Shown: positions 13,289 through 20,280 of the stretch, piece by piece
How the letters are laid out: every line of letters starts with the position of its first letter
Numbering within the stretch: position 1 is the first letter of the stretch
Assembly: GCF_004801855.1 (NCBI RefSeq)
Contig: NZ_SSTC01000045.1
Location: 1 to 37,543 of the forward strand
DNA length: 37,543 nucleotides
Direction: 5' to 3'
From: Pseudomonas sp. A-1
Lineage (GTDB): Bacteria; Pseudomonadota; Gammaproteobacteria; Pseudomonadales; Pseudomonadaceae
Translations under genes and position numbers: made by a program
The notes under the pieces: generated by a model
What the model saw: the letters and a program-made list of their open reading frames with translations, nothing else
Databases searched by the model: none
Told to the model about the DNA's origin: nothing

Positions 13289-16012
13289 TCAGGCCGGCTG
13301 GAAAACCCAGCAACGGACGGTCTTGGCCGTGTTGTAGGCGTCCACCCGAGCCGAGTTCACGGGCTTGTTCGACTCCAGGAACTTCGGCGACTTGCTGGTC
13401 TTCAGCAGGCGCTTCAGCTCGCTGAGCTGCGGTACCTGCTGCCGCTTGTTGGCCGCCTGCTCGACGAACTCGTTCAGGTTCACCGCGATCAGATCCTTGC
13501 GCCGCGAGTGGTTGAGGGCGCCGCCTTCCCCCGGCGCGGCGCCGTTGAGGAAGTCGTACAGGTCCCAGAACTCGCGCACCGTCGGGTGGTCGGCGTTGAT
13601 CGCCTGCTGCCGCTCCTCGGCCATGCGGCCGATCTCGGCGTGCACCTGGGCCGCGCGCTCTGCGCCGAGCGGTACCACCAGGGCCAGCGCGTCGACCAGG
13701 GCGCGCAGCTGCGCGTGGTTCTTGGCGATCCGCACCGTGCGGATGCCCGGGCGGGCCAGCAGCTCCTGCTCGTAGCCCGAGGTGCGCTCGGTCACCGTCT
13801 GCACCACCTCGTGCTCACGCTGCAGCGCCTTGATCAGGAAGCCGCTGAGCTGCTCCATCGGCCAGCGCTCCAGCTGCTCGGCCAACAGCTTGGTCTCCGG
13901 CGTCTGGTGCTCGCGGGTCAGGCCCACGTGGCAGATCCGCTGCAGGATCGGCTCGGAGGCGCTGACCGGGTTGTTCTGGGCGATCAGCAGCGCGCCGCGG
14001 AACGGCGGCTCGCGGGTGTCGTTGCCGTTGTTCTTCACACCGGTGGAGCGCACGCTGCGGCCGTTGTAGGCGGTCTTCAGCTCGTCCCAGTCGTAGTGCT
14101 TCACCGGCGCGCCGTCCTTCTGCTCGCGCTCCGACTCGATCAGCACCACCGGCAGGTTGCCCACCTGGGCGAAGTTGCGCGCCCGGCTCGCCGGGGTCGC
14201 CTTCGACGGGTCGAAGCCCTCGTACTCGGTACGGCCGACCAGCTTCCAGAACAGCTCCACCAGCGTCGTCTTGCCCGCGCCGGCCTCGCCGACCAGCTCC
14301 AGGAAGGGGTACGACTTCTGCACCAGGCGGATCTGCTCCGCGGTGAGCGAGCCCAGCCACCAGGCCAGCACCACCACGCCACGTGCGCCGAAGCAGCGCC
14401 AGAACACCTCGAACCAGCTCTCGTCGTAGCCGCTGAGGTCGGGGTTGATGTGCAGCACCGGCGACTGGCTCTGGCTCTTGATGCTCAACGGGCCGAGGTC
14501 GAAGAAGTCCTCCTCGTTCAGCTTGTGCACCTTGCCGTTCATCACCGCCAGGTCGTTGAACACGTAGGCGCCGTGCTCGCGGCTGTAGCCGATCCAGTCG
14601 ATGGTGTTCACCGTCTTCAGGCGCTCCAGCTGCGGCTCCAGGAAGCGCTCCAGCTGCTGGCCAGTGCCGAGGAACATCGAGCCCGACGATATGCTCAGCA
14701 GCCGCTTCTTGAACTCCGGCGCCGAGGCCAGCTGCCCGGCGGTGAAGGTGTTCTTCACCGTCGGCAGGCCATCGGGCCGCTCGACGCGGAAGTAGTACCA
14801 GGACTCGTCGGTCTGCTCGTTGCGCATGTAATAGAGCGCCTGCAGGTAGCAGTTGGCGATGCGCACCACCGCGCCGCTCTGGCGCATGGCCTTCTCCCGC
14901 CGCTGGCGGTCGTTGAGCTGCTTGTCCTCGATCTCCTCCGAGCACTCGAGGTCGCGCAGCGTGCGGTCGTAGTGCTCCAGGTCGAACTTGAACCAGTACA
15001 TGCGGTTCTTGAACGAGAACGGGAATTCTCGGCGCGGCTCCCAGTCGTACATCAGCAGGCCCTTCTCGTCCGGCGTCTCGGCCAGCAGCAGGGCACCCTC
15101 GTGGCGGGCCTCGTCCAGGTCGTTCTCGATGCGCCTCGCGCGCTCGCCGGCCTCCTCGATGAAGCTCCAGCGCTGGTGCAGGTCGTTCCAGTCGACCTTC
15201 TTGCCGCCGCGCTGCGGAATCAGCGCCGCCTCGCACTTGAAGCCCAGCTCGCGCGCTTCCTTCGCCCAGCGGCGAGTGTTGCCACGGGCCACCGGCTCGT
15301 TATCCAGCGCCCACACCAGGCGCGGCAGACGCTTGCCGGCGTCCTGCCGCAGCTTGATCAGGGCCTTGAGCGACTCGGCCGGCAGCGGCGCGCTGGACAT
15401 CATCGACACCGCCGCCACGTCGTGGTGCAGCAGGGCGATGGCGTCGAAGATCCCCTCGACGATCCACAGCTCGTCCACCTCCAGCAGGTCGAGGCTCGGC
15501 GGGCACCACCAGACGCCCTTGTAGCTCGCGCCCGGTTGGAAGCGCGCCTTCTGCTTGCCGAAGCGCTCCGGCCGGTCGATCAGCCGCTCCCAGTAGCCGC
15601 CTTTCTCCAGGGGGAAGCGCACGGTCGCGCTGCCGATGCCCAGGTCGCGGCTCCAGTAGTTCTCCTGGCTGTACCAGCCCTCGATCAGCTCCAGGCGAAA
15701 GCCCCTGGCGAACTCCAGGTAGGCGCGCGCCGTGGCGTTCGGGCTCTCCTGGGTGGCCGGCGCGGTCTTGCTCCAGTCGTTGAACAGGTCGTCGTACACG
15801 TCCTTGATGTGCACCCGGTGGCCGCACTTCTCCTGGCGTCCACAGATCAGCATCCACGGCGAGTCGTGGAAGGTATACAGGGTCTTCTGCCCGCAGCTGT
15901 GCGCAGGGCACTTGCCCTTGCGCATGTAGTTGGTGCCGGCCATGTGCTTGAGCCCGTAGTCGCGCTCCAGGCGCTGCAGCACCTCACCCCTGAGTCGTTC
16001 TTTCATCTGCAT
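13289..16012 (-). CDS. Phage DNA primase/helicase (zinc ribbon, Toprim-like, P-loop ATPase)
   Basis: The 907-residue replication protein has three parts. Residues 35-63 hold a primase-type zinc ribbon (C35, C40, C57, C63 with nearby His). Residues 180-270 look like a Toprim domain: WIVEGIFDAI with E186 and WALDNE with D237 and E239. Residues 545-780 form a P-loop ATPase: GEAGAGKTT at 575-583, a VVLIESERE Walker B-like strand, an ENNP-like sensor segment (LLIAQNNPVSASE). The mix fits a primase that also unwinds DNA. It replaces the rolling-circle gpA of coliphage P2, so replication is probably of theta or mixed type (inference). ATG codons at 16012 and 16006 are both possible; AAGG upstream favours neither strongly. 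Confidence 0.85.
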   Translation of the reverse strand: MQMKERLRGEVLQRLERDYGLKHMAGTNYMRKGKCPAHSCGQKTLYTFHDSPWMLICGRQEKCGHRVHIKDVYDDLFNDWSKTAPATQESPNATARAYLEFARGFRLELIEGWYSQENYWSRDLGIGSATVRFPLEKGGYWERLIDRPERFGKQKARFQPGASYKGVWWCPPSLDLLEVDELWIVEGIFDAIALLHHDVAAVSMMSSAPLPAESLKALIKLRQDAGKRLPRLVWALDNEPVARGNTRRWAKEARELGFKCEAALIPQRGGKKVDWNDLHQRWSFIEEAGERARRIENDLDEARHEGALLLAETPDEKGLLMYDWEPRREFPFSFKNRMYWFKFDLEHYDRTLRDLECSEEIEDKQLNDRQRREKAMRQSGAVVRIANCYLQALYYMRNEQTDESWYYFRVERPDGLPTVKNTFTAGQLASAPEFKKRLLSISSGSMFLGTGQQLERFLEPQLERLKTVNTIDWIGYSREHGAYVFNDLAVMNGKVHKLNEEDFFDLGPLSIKSQSQSPVLHINPDLSGYDESWFEVFWRCFGARGVVVLAWWLGSLTAEQIRLVQKSYPFLELVGEAGAGKTTLVELFWKLVGRTEYEGFDPSKATPASRARNFAQVGNLPVVLIESEREQKDGAPVKHYDWDELKTAYNGRSVRSTGVKNNGNDTREPPFRGALLIAQNNPVSASEPILQRICHVGLTREHQTPETKLLAEQLERWPMEQLSGFLIKALQREHEVVQTVTERTSGYEQELLARPGIRTVRIAKNHAQLRALVDALALVVPLGAERAAQVHAEIGRMAEERQQAINADHPTVREFWDLYDFLNGAAPGEGGALNHSRRKDLIAVNLNEFVEQAANKRQQVPQLSELKRLLKTSKSPKFLESNKPVNSARVDAYNTAKTVRCWVFQPA

Positions 16013-16024
16013 GATGCTGCTGCC

Positions 16025-16258
16025 TTACTGGTTGGTTCCGAGGGCGGCCTTCAGGGCGCCGATGGCGATCCGTTGCGCAGCGATGTGCGGGCGGGAAGTG
16101 ATGATGGTGTTGAGCCGCTGGGTCTCCGGAACGCGGGAGAATTCGTCGCACCACCACAGGTCCTGCAGCTGCTGGCGGAACTGCTGCCGCAGCTGCTCCA
16201 GCAGCGCGCTGGCATGCCTCTGGCTCAACTGCATCGGGACGAAAACTGCCTTTTCCAT
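16025..16258 (-). CDS. Small helical phage protein
   Basis: The 77-residue protein is rich in Gln, Leu and Arg (LSQRHASALLEQLRQQFRQQLQDLWW) and ends 12 bases before the primase start. I do not recognise a family. Its place directly before the primase suggests a role in early replication or its control. The 74-base gap upstream (16259-16332) shows nothing recognisable. Confidence 0.55.
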   Translation of the reverse strand: MEKAVFVPMQLSQRHASALLEQLRQQFRQQLQDLWWCDEFSRVPETQRLNTIITSRPHIAAQRIAIGALKAALGTNQ

Positions 16259-16332
16259 GGGGTACTCCAGACTCCGGGCGCAACTTGCCCAAACCCGCGC
16301 TCAGCGGATCAGGGGCGTGGTTCAGGGGTGGA

Positions 16333-16680
16333 TCAGCGGCGCTGCCGCTCGGTGTTGTCCAGCAGCAGCTGGCAGATCAGGTGGAGCGGCACGCTGTGGC
16401 TGATGCCGCTGGCCGGGTCGACGATCACCGCGGTGGTGCAGGTGCTGGCCGACACGTCCAGGAAGCGCCGTTCGCCGCCGCTGCGCAGCTCGCTGACGAC
16501 CCGCGCCACGGTGTTCTCCGCCAGCACCTTGGCGGCGCCGTAGCAGGCCATCAGGTAGGCCACGGCCAGGTTGAACAGGTGCTGCTCGTTGGCCAGGTGT
16601 TGCGCCTGGTGCCGCTGCAGGTAGCCCAGCGCGGCGGCATCCAGGGTTTCGCGGTAGTCGCGCTCGGTGGTACTGGTCAC
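16333..16680 (-). CDS. Phage protein of unknown function
   Basis: The 115-residue protein has a helical N-terminal half (TLDAAALGYLQRHQAQHLANEQHLFNLAVAYLMACYGAAKVLAEN) and a shorter beta-rich part (ERRFLDVSASTCTTAVIVDP). No known motif is seen. Its ATG overlaps the YmfL-like gene stop by four bases, so it is translated with that regulator. Confidence 0.6.
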   Translation of the reverse strand: MTSTTERDYRETLDAAALGYLQRHQAQHLANEQHLFNLAVAYLMACYGAAKVLAENTVARVVSELRSGGERRFLDVSASTCTTAVIVDPASGISHSVPLHLICQLLLDNTERQRR

Positions 16681-17147
16681 TTGGCAGCCCTCCGGTGCAG
16701 AGTGATGACGGCTTCCACCTCGGCGTGCTCGGCGGCGATGTGCTTGCGGTGTGCGGCAACGATCTCGGCCAGTTCGCCCTCGTCGAGCTCACCGTCGTCC
16801 AGCGCCTCGGCGATCAGCCGGGCCACCGCGCCGCGCTTGGCCTCGGCATCCATGGCCATGGCGTACAGCGCCACGTTGTCCAGCTGCTCGGCGTCGGCCA
16901 TCGGCACGAACACGCCGCCGTACAGGCCGCAGATGTAGTCCGGCAGGAAGGTGGTGCCGATCTGCTGCTCGAGCATGTGGACCTGCTCGTCGCTCAGCGG
17001 GCGGTGGCCGGCGGCCTCGTAGGCGGCGTTGTCCAGCTTCTTCAGCTGCAGGCCGAGCAGCGCGGCGGCGCATTCGCGGCCACCCGGATAGGCGCAGATC
17101 ACGGCGCTCATCACCTGGCGGCGTGTCTCTAGCAAGGGGCGTTTCAT
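16677..17147 (-). CDS. YmfL-like phage regulator
   Basis: The 156-residue protein has the YmfL family start: an N-terminal VICAYPGGRECAAALLGLQLKKLDNAAYE helix-turn-helix-like segment, then LSDEQVHMLEQQIGT...DYICGLYGGVFVP and a charged helical tail. YmfL-like proteins occur in the immunity regions of lambdoid and P2-like phages and are thought to act like CII or as regulators of early transcription. The gene follows the small HTH gene by 29 bases. The exact role here is unproven. Confidence 0.75.
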   Translation of the reverse strand: MKRPLLETRRQVMSAVICAYPGGRECAAALLGLQLKKLDNAAYEAAGHRPLSDEQVHMLEQQIGTTFLPDYICGLYGGVFVPMADAEQLDNVALYAMAMDAEAKRGAVARLIAEALDDGELDEGELAEIVAAHRKHIAAEHAEVEAVITLHRRAAK

Positions 17148-17176
17148 GTTCTCGTTTCTCCCTTTCGAGGTGGTGG

Positions 17177-17419
17177 CTACTTTTGCGCAGCGCTGTCGTC
17201 TTCTTCGGCGAGCAGCCCGGGCAGGATCTCGACCCCAAGCTCGTGCGACAGGTCACGCAGGATGCGGAAGGTCAGCCGGCCGCGCGGCAGGCTGTTGCTA
17301 TCGGCCCAGCGGTCGACCGCTTGGGTGACGGTGCGAGGCTCGTAGCCCTTGGCCAGGGCGAACTGGCGGAAGCTGCTGCCCTTTTCCACCAGGCGGGCGC
17401 GGATCTGGTTGGGAGTCAT
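17177..17419 (-). CDS. Small HTH protein, Cro-like
   Basis: The 80-residue protein contains a helix-turn-helix (SSFRQFALAKGYEPRTVTQAV) followed by LTFRILRDLSHELGVEILPG. Similar small proteins lie in the immunity region of Pseudomonas temperate phages next to the repressor. Since it is transcribed opposite to ci from the early promoter, it is a good candidate for the lytic-side Cro-type regulator. The ATG at 17419 overlaps the stop of the P-loop gene by four bases. Confidence 0.65.
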   Translation of the reverse strand: MTPNQIRARLVEKGSSFRQFALAKGYEPRTVTQAVDRWADSNSLPRGRLTFRILRDLSHELGVEILPGLLAEEDDSAAQK

Positions 17420-17754
17420 TGGCCGGCCTTGATCAGCAGTCGGTCGCCGAAGCGGCGGAACGAGGCGTCCTTCTTGGGCAGCAGACGCTCCCCGGCGAAA
17501 CGCTGCTCGTACTCCTCGCCGCGCAGGCCGCGCGCGGTGATCAGCACCGGGTACGGCTTGGGGTTCTGCAGCAGCGCGATGCCCTCGAACGACTCGTACT
17601 TTGCGGTGCAGCAGTCTGGGCGCTGCAGATCGCCATCCACCCCGGCCACGTTGAAGCCGATGGACTGCAGGTGGGCGCCGATGATGTGCAGCAGCGCGGT
17701 CTTGCCTGCGCCGACTCCACCGCTGATTTCGATGTGGATGCTGTTGTGTGCCAT
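17416..17754 (-). CDS. Small P-loop protein, first gene of the early operon
   Basis: The 112-residue protein starts with a strand and a classic Walker A motif, ISGGVGAGKTALLH (10-23), then LQSIGFNVAGVDGD, whose terminal Asp could act as a second nucleotide-binding residue. The remainder is short, has two Cys (CC at about 48) and ends with FRRFGDRLLIKAGQ. It is too short for a full kinase or AAA domain. It is the first gene after the early promoter and is translationally coupled to the HTH gene. Its function is unknown; a regulatory NTPase or a reduced kinase-like fold are possible. Confidence 0.65.
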   Translation of the reverse strand: MAHNSIHIEISGGVGAGKTALLHIIGAHLQSIGFNVAGVDGDLQRPDCCTAKYESFEGIALLQNPKPYPVLITARGLRGEEYEQRFAGERLLPKKDASFRRFGDRLLIKAGQ

Positions 17755-17765
17755 GTTCGTGTGTT

Positions 17766-17826
17766 CTCAGTGGGTTAACATGTACTCAGTGCGAGCAAGT
17801 ATGTTTACGCAAATAGAGTCAGTCAA
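17766..17826. promoter_or_regulatory. Early promoter and operator between ci and the leftward operon
   Basis: On the minus strand TTGACT (complement of 17821-17826) is 17 bases from CATACT (complement of 17798-17803), a good sigma70-like pair for the early operon; the start would be near 17790, about 37 bases before the P-loop gene. The promoter overlaps the ci start region. CTCAGTG occurs twice as a direct repeat (17766-17772 and 17785-17791), 19 bases apart, and is a candidate operator half-site. A TTTACGCA motif (17804-17811) lies in the promoter spacer and recurs inverted inside ci. No comparable -35/-10 for ci itself is clear. Confidence 0.55.
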
Positions 17827-18274
17827 GGGGCTTTTGCACAAATTGAGCAAAATAAATTCCTCAGACGTTGTTGACCGTCTGCAGATTATCTACGGCGTAA
17901 ATAGTGACTCAGCGCTCAGTACCGCTATGGAGCAGAAGCGCTCGACAGTGGGCAACTGGCGCAACCGCGGCACCGTGCCTTACGCAGAATGCGTAAACGC
18001 GGCGGCCGAAAAAGGGATCTCCCTCGACTGGCTGCTGACCGGCGAAGGCCCGATGCGCCGCGACGAGGCCGCGCCGGCCGTCGCCGCAGATGCGCCCGCC
18101 GCCCCCGGCATTAGCCCGCGCGAGGCTGCCATGCTCGAGCTGTTCCGCTCCCTGGACGAGGACGGCCAACGAGAGATACAGGGCGCTGCTGCGGAGAAGA
18201 AACGCCTGAGCGCACTGGAGCAGCGCATCGAAGAGCTGGCCGCGGCTCTTGAAGCCGTCAGGCAGCGGGCTTAG
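17801..18274 (+). CDS. CI-type phage repressor, short form
   Basis: The 157-residue protein has a CI-repressor helix-turn-helix (about residues 22-75: VVDRLQIIYGVNSDSALSTA, STVGNWRNRGTVPY, ISLDWLLTGEGPM), typical of the Bet/CI family N-terminal domain. The rest is an Ala/Pro linker and a charged helix (REAAMLELFRSLDEDGQREI...LEQRIEELAAALEAV), probably a dimerising coiled coil. There is no S24 peptidase domain, so induction by RecA-mediated self-cleavage is not expected. The start could be ATG 17801 or the in-frame ATG at 17780; neither has a strong ribosome binding site. It is transcribed opposite to the early operon and should repress it. Confidence 0.82.
   Translation: MFTQIESVKGLLHKLSKINSSDVVDRLQIIYGVNSDSALSTAMEQKRSTVGNWRNRGTVPYAECVNAAAEKGISLDWLLTGEGPMRRDEAAPAVAADAPAAPGISPREAAMLELFRSLDEDGQREIQGAAAEKKRLSALEQRIEELAAALEAVRQRA
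17980..17996. promoter_or_regulatory. Perfect palindrome inside the ci gene
   Basis: TTACGCA-GAA-TGCGTAA is a 17-bp perfect inverted repeat lying in ci codons. Its half-site also appears in the early promoter spacer (TTTACGCA, 17804-17811) and at 17895-17901 (GCGTAAA). It is a candidate operator for CI or the Cro-like protein. Confidence 0.4.
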
Positions 18275-18310
18275 AGTCCTGTTCCCACTATGAACAGACT
18301 GGAGACGGAT

Positions 18311-18823
18311 ATGCCTGCTTTAGGCGTCAGGGATGAGGCGCTGCTGCGCCAACGGGGGATCGAGGTCGAGAGGGACTATCACTTCGGTGTGCGCTACGTC
18401 TTCTCCCTGCAGGGGTTGTTCTGGCTGTTCAACTATCTGCACGAGAAACCCACGCCGGACAAGAAACCGCGACTCACGGCCGAGCTGCTGAAGGAGCTGG
18501 CTCGTGTGCGGGTCGGCAAGGATTGGCGCGAGTTGCGGGTCAAGGCTGTCACGCTGCCGGTCTACAACTCCGACAAGTACTTTCAGCTGGCGATCTACCT
18601 GAACGGTACTCCACCACTGTCGGTGCGCAACCTGGGGCCCTATCCAGTGATGGTCGCGCAGGTGTCTTTCCAGGTGCTATCCAGCCTCATCAGTCTGGTC
18701 CCGAGCACCGACGCGGTCTGGTGGCTCACCGATGACGAGCGGCAGCGACTGTCCGCTGGCGAGTACCTGGAGTTCGGCGAGGGCTTGGTCAGGCGGGTAG
18801 TCGTCGCGGCTGAAGCGAACTGA
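18311..18823 (+). CDS. Uncharacterised protein downstream of ci (candidate conversion gene)
   Basis: I chose the ATG at 18311 because GGAG (18301-18304) lies seven bases upstream; an in-frame ATG at 18290 lacks such a site. The 170-residue protein has an aromatic-rich segment (FGVRYVFSLQGLFWLFNYLHEKP) and the mixed part AVTLPVYNSDKYFQLAIYLNGTPPLSVRNLGPYPVMVAQVSFQVL. I recognise no family, signal peptide or clear membrane segment. It follows ci by 36 bases on the same strand, so it may be transcribed in the lysogen. Together with the next gene it fits a lysogenic conversion or superinfection-exclusion module; that role is inference. Confidence 0.6.
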   Translation: MPALGVRDEALLRQRGIEVERDYHFGVRYVFSLQGLFWLFNYLHEKPTPDKKPRLTAELLKELARVRVGKDWRELRVKAVTLPVYNSDKYFQLAIYLNGTPPLSVRNLGPYPVMVAQVSFQVLSSLISLVPSTDAVWWLTDDERQRLSAGEYLEFGEGLVRRVVVAAEAN

Positions 18824-18853
18824 TCAGGGAAGGCGCAGCCGGCCAAGGCTGCA

Positions 18854-19891
18854 ATGACAACCAGGTGCAGGGTGGAAGAGTTGAACGAAGTCATTGAGAT
18901 CACGATCAGATCCGAAGCGGATGCTGTCCGCTACATCGAGCAGGCCCTTGCTGGCGAGATCAACGAAGACGACAGCTACGTCATCAAGTTCGATGGATGG
19001 CCGGTGTTCTCTCTGGATGTCGAGGGTGAGAGGTATCACAGCACCTTGACCAGCCCGATGATGAAAGCTCTGCTTGAATATCAGCAGATGCTCAATAGGG
19101 CGTATACAGGGGCTGCCTACTCGCGTGGCGCCAAGGCGCTTACCGAAGAAGATCGTGCGGCACTCGAACTGACATTCAAGGTTCAAGAGGGCTCAAGCGA
19201 TGTGGCGGCAAAGCTTGAAGAGATGGCCAACATGTTTGCTGGGAAGATGATCGAAAAGATGACTGGTAGGGAGCTGGTTATCACCGTCCTCGGGATAGCG
19301 TTAACACTGGGGCTGTACTTCAGTTGCAGCGCATACCTCGATCATGACAAGGCAACCCAGGCCGAGCGCAACCGCCACGAGCTGGAGATGCGCCTCGTCC
19401 AGAACAGCGAGACTGTTGCGAAGGTCATGCAGGAAACCAACCAGGCGCTGGTCTCGATCATCCGCAGCACTCCGGACGCCAACAAGGTCACGGCAGGCAA
19501 CGTCGAGTTCGACAGGGCTCAGATCGTCCAGGCCAGCATGAAGGAACGAGAGTCGACGACGCCGAAGCGAATCGATGGCGAGTACTTCATCCACTCCATC
19601 AAGAGCACCACGGGCAAATGGCGGATCGATGTATCCAGGGCCGGAGGCGACGAGATCTTCAAGGTGGATCTGTACAAGGGCCACCACGGGGCCGACGGTA
19701 TTACCGAGATCACATCGCACTTCATCAGCGAGTCGCCGATTTACCTGCATGTGCTGGCCAGGCTGAAGGATCAGAAGGTCATGTCCGCCAGTATTCTCGG
19801 CACGAAGAGCACTGGCGTTCAGGCTGCCGAGCGGTTCTATGCTTCCGGCGCTCAACCAGAGCTCGACTTTCCCTCCGAGGCTGACGAGTAG
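18854..19891 (+). CDS. Uncharacterised membrane-anchored protein downstream of ci (candidate conversion gene)
   Basis: The 345-residue protein starts at ATG with AAGG five bases upstream, 30 bases after the preceding gene. Residues 1-138 are soluble and acidic (EVIEITIRSEADAVRYIEQAL). Residues 141-162 form a transmembrane segment (LVITVLGIALTLGLYFSCSAYL). The part beyond has a helical stretch (QAERNRHELEMRLVQNSETVAKVMQETNQALVSII) and a beta-rich C-terminal domain (GKWRIDVSRAGGDEIFKVDLYK). Base composition is visibly less GC-rich than the late genes, a sign of separate origin. I recognise no known family. A strong terminator closes the pair. Membrane location is predicted; a defence or exclusion role is speculation from position. 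Confidence 0.65.
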   Translation: MTTRCRVEELNEVIEITIRSEADAVRYIEQALAGEINEDDSYVIKFDGWPVFSLDVEGERYHSTLTSPMMKALLEYQQMLNRAYTGAAYSRGAKALTEEDRAALELTFKVQEGSSDVAAKLEEMANMFAGKMIEKMTGRELVITVLGIALTLGLYFSCSAYLDHDKATQAERNRHELEMRLVQNSETVAKVMQETNQALVSIIRSTPDANKVTAGNVEFDRAQIVQASMKERESTTPKRIDGEYFIHSIKSTTGKWRIDVSRAGGDEIFKVDLYKGHHGADGITEITSHFISESPIYLHVLARLKDQKVMSASILGTKSTGVQAAERFYASGAQPELDFPSEADE

Positions 19892-19913
19892 TGTCAGTCG
19901 AACCGATCAAGCG

Positions 19914-19936
19914 AAAGGGCGCCGCGGCGCCCTTTT
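19914..19936 (+). terminator. Strong intrinsic terminator
   Basis: AAAGGGCGCC and GGCGCCCTTT form a perfect stem with a very short loop, followed by TTTTT on the plus strand. It ends the ci-linked transcript. On the minus strand the stem is followed by only TTTCG, so it could also slow ogr transcription. A second hairpin, GCCTTGC-TACG-GCAAGGC, overlaps the ogr stop at about 19949-19966. Confidence 0.85.
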
Positions 19937-19954
19937 TGCTGTGCATCTGCCTTG

Positions 19955-20209
19955 CTACGGCAAGGCCCCCAACTGATCGAACAGCTCGCGCTGCCGTGCG
20001 CGTGGGAGCTCGCGCAGGCGATCGAACAACAGGCGGTCGACCGCCTGCGCCGAGGGGCTGAGGGTGTGGGAGAAGGTCAGATTGGCGACCCAGGTGTGCC
20101 CGCACTGCGGCGACAGGCACTGGCAGTACAGCTTGGCGAATTCCATCGACATCTCTTCTCGCGATGCAATGCGTCCCTTGCTGCCGCATTCCTTGCAATA
20201 GACCCGCAT
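19955..20209 (-). CDS. ogr: Ogr/Delta-type zinc-finger late activator
   Basis: The 84-residue protein starts at the ATG at 20209, directly preceded by GGGAGGGG; longer in-frame starts at 20239 and 20284 lack such a site. It has the Ogr/Delta zinc-finger signature: YCKECGSKGRIASREEMS...LYCQCLSPQCGHTWVANLTFSHTLSPSA, with Cys at 5, 8, 29/31 and 36. Ogr proteins of P2-like phages bind dyad sites about 55 bases before late promoters and contact RNA polymerase alpha. Here the gene lies downstream of P and Q on the same strand, not next to gene D as in P2. It should activate the divergent P and O late promoters. Confidence 0.9.
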   Translation of the reverse strand: MRVYCKECGSKGRIASREEMSMEFAKLYCQCLSPQCGHTWVANLTFSHTLSPSAQAVDRLLFDRLRELPRARQRELFDQLGALP

Positions 20210-20233
20210 ACGCCCCTCCCATGCCTGTGATGT

Positions 20234-20246
20234 TGTCATTTTGACA
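20234..20246. promoter_or_regulatory. Inverted repeat upstream of ogr
   Basis: TGTCA-TTT-TGACA is a perfect inverted repeat in the 71-base gap between the Q stop and the ogr start. It lies 25 bases upstream of the ogr ATG. TGT/ACA dyads are the type of site known for P2 Ogr, although the spacing differs from the TGT-N12-ACA consensus, so it may be an autoregulatory site or just a hairpin. Confidence 0.35.
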
Positions 20247-20280
20247 CGTAACAAGGCCGCACTGGAACCGCACAATTTCG

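Noticed and set aside
13232-16543. A 1103-codon rightward open frame
   Set aside because: It is the shadow of the primase/helicase gene: Leu/Val/Arg-rich, without domains, and opposite a frame with zinc ribbon, Toprim-like and Walker motifs.
16751-17800. An extended N-terminus for the repressor (507-codon frame)
   Set aside because: The upstream part is Arg/Ser-rich shadow sequence opposite the YmfL-like, HTH and P-loop genes; the repressor homology begins after 17801.
17801-18274. A LexA-like, RecA-inducible CI repressor
   Set aside because: No S24 peptidase motifs follow the helix-turn-helix; the remaining residues form a linker and a charged helix.
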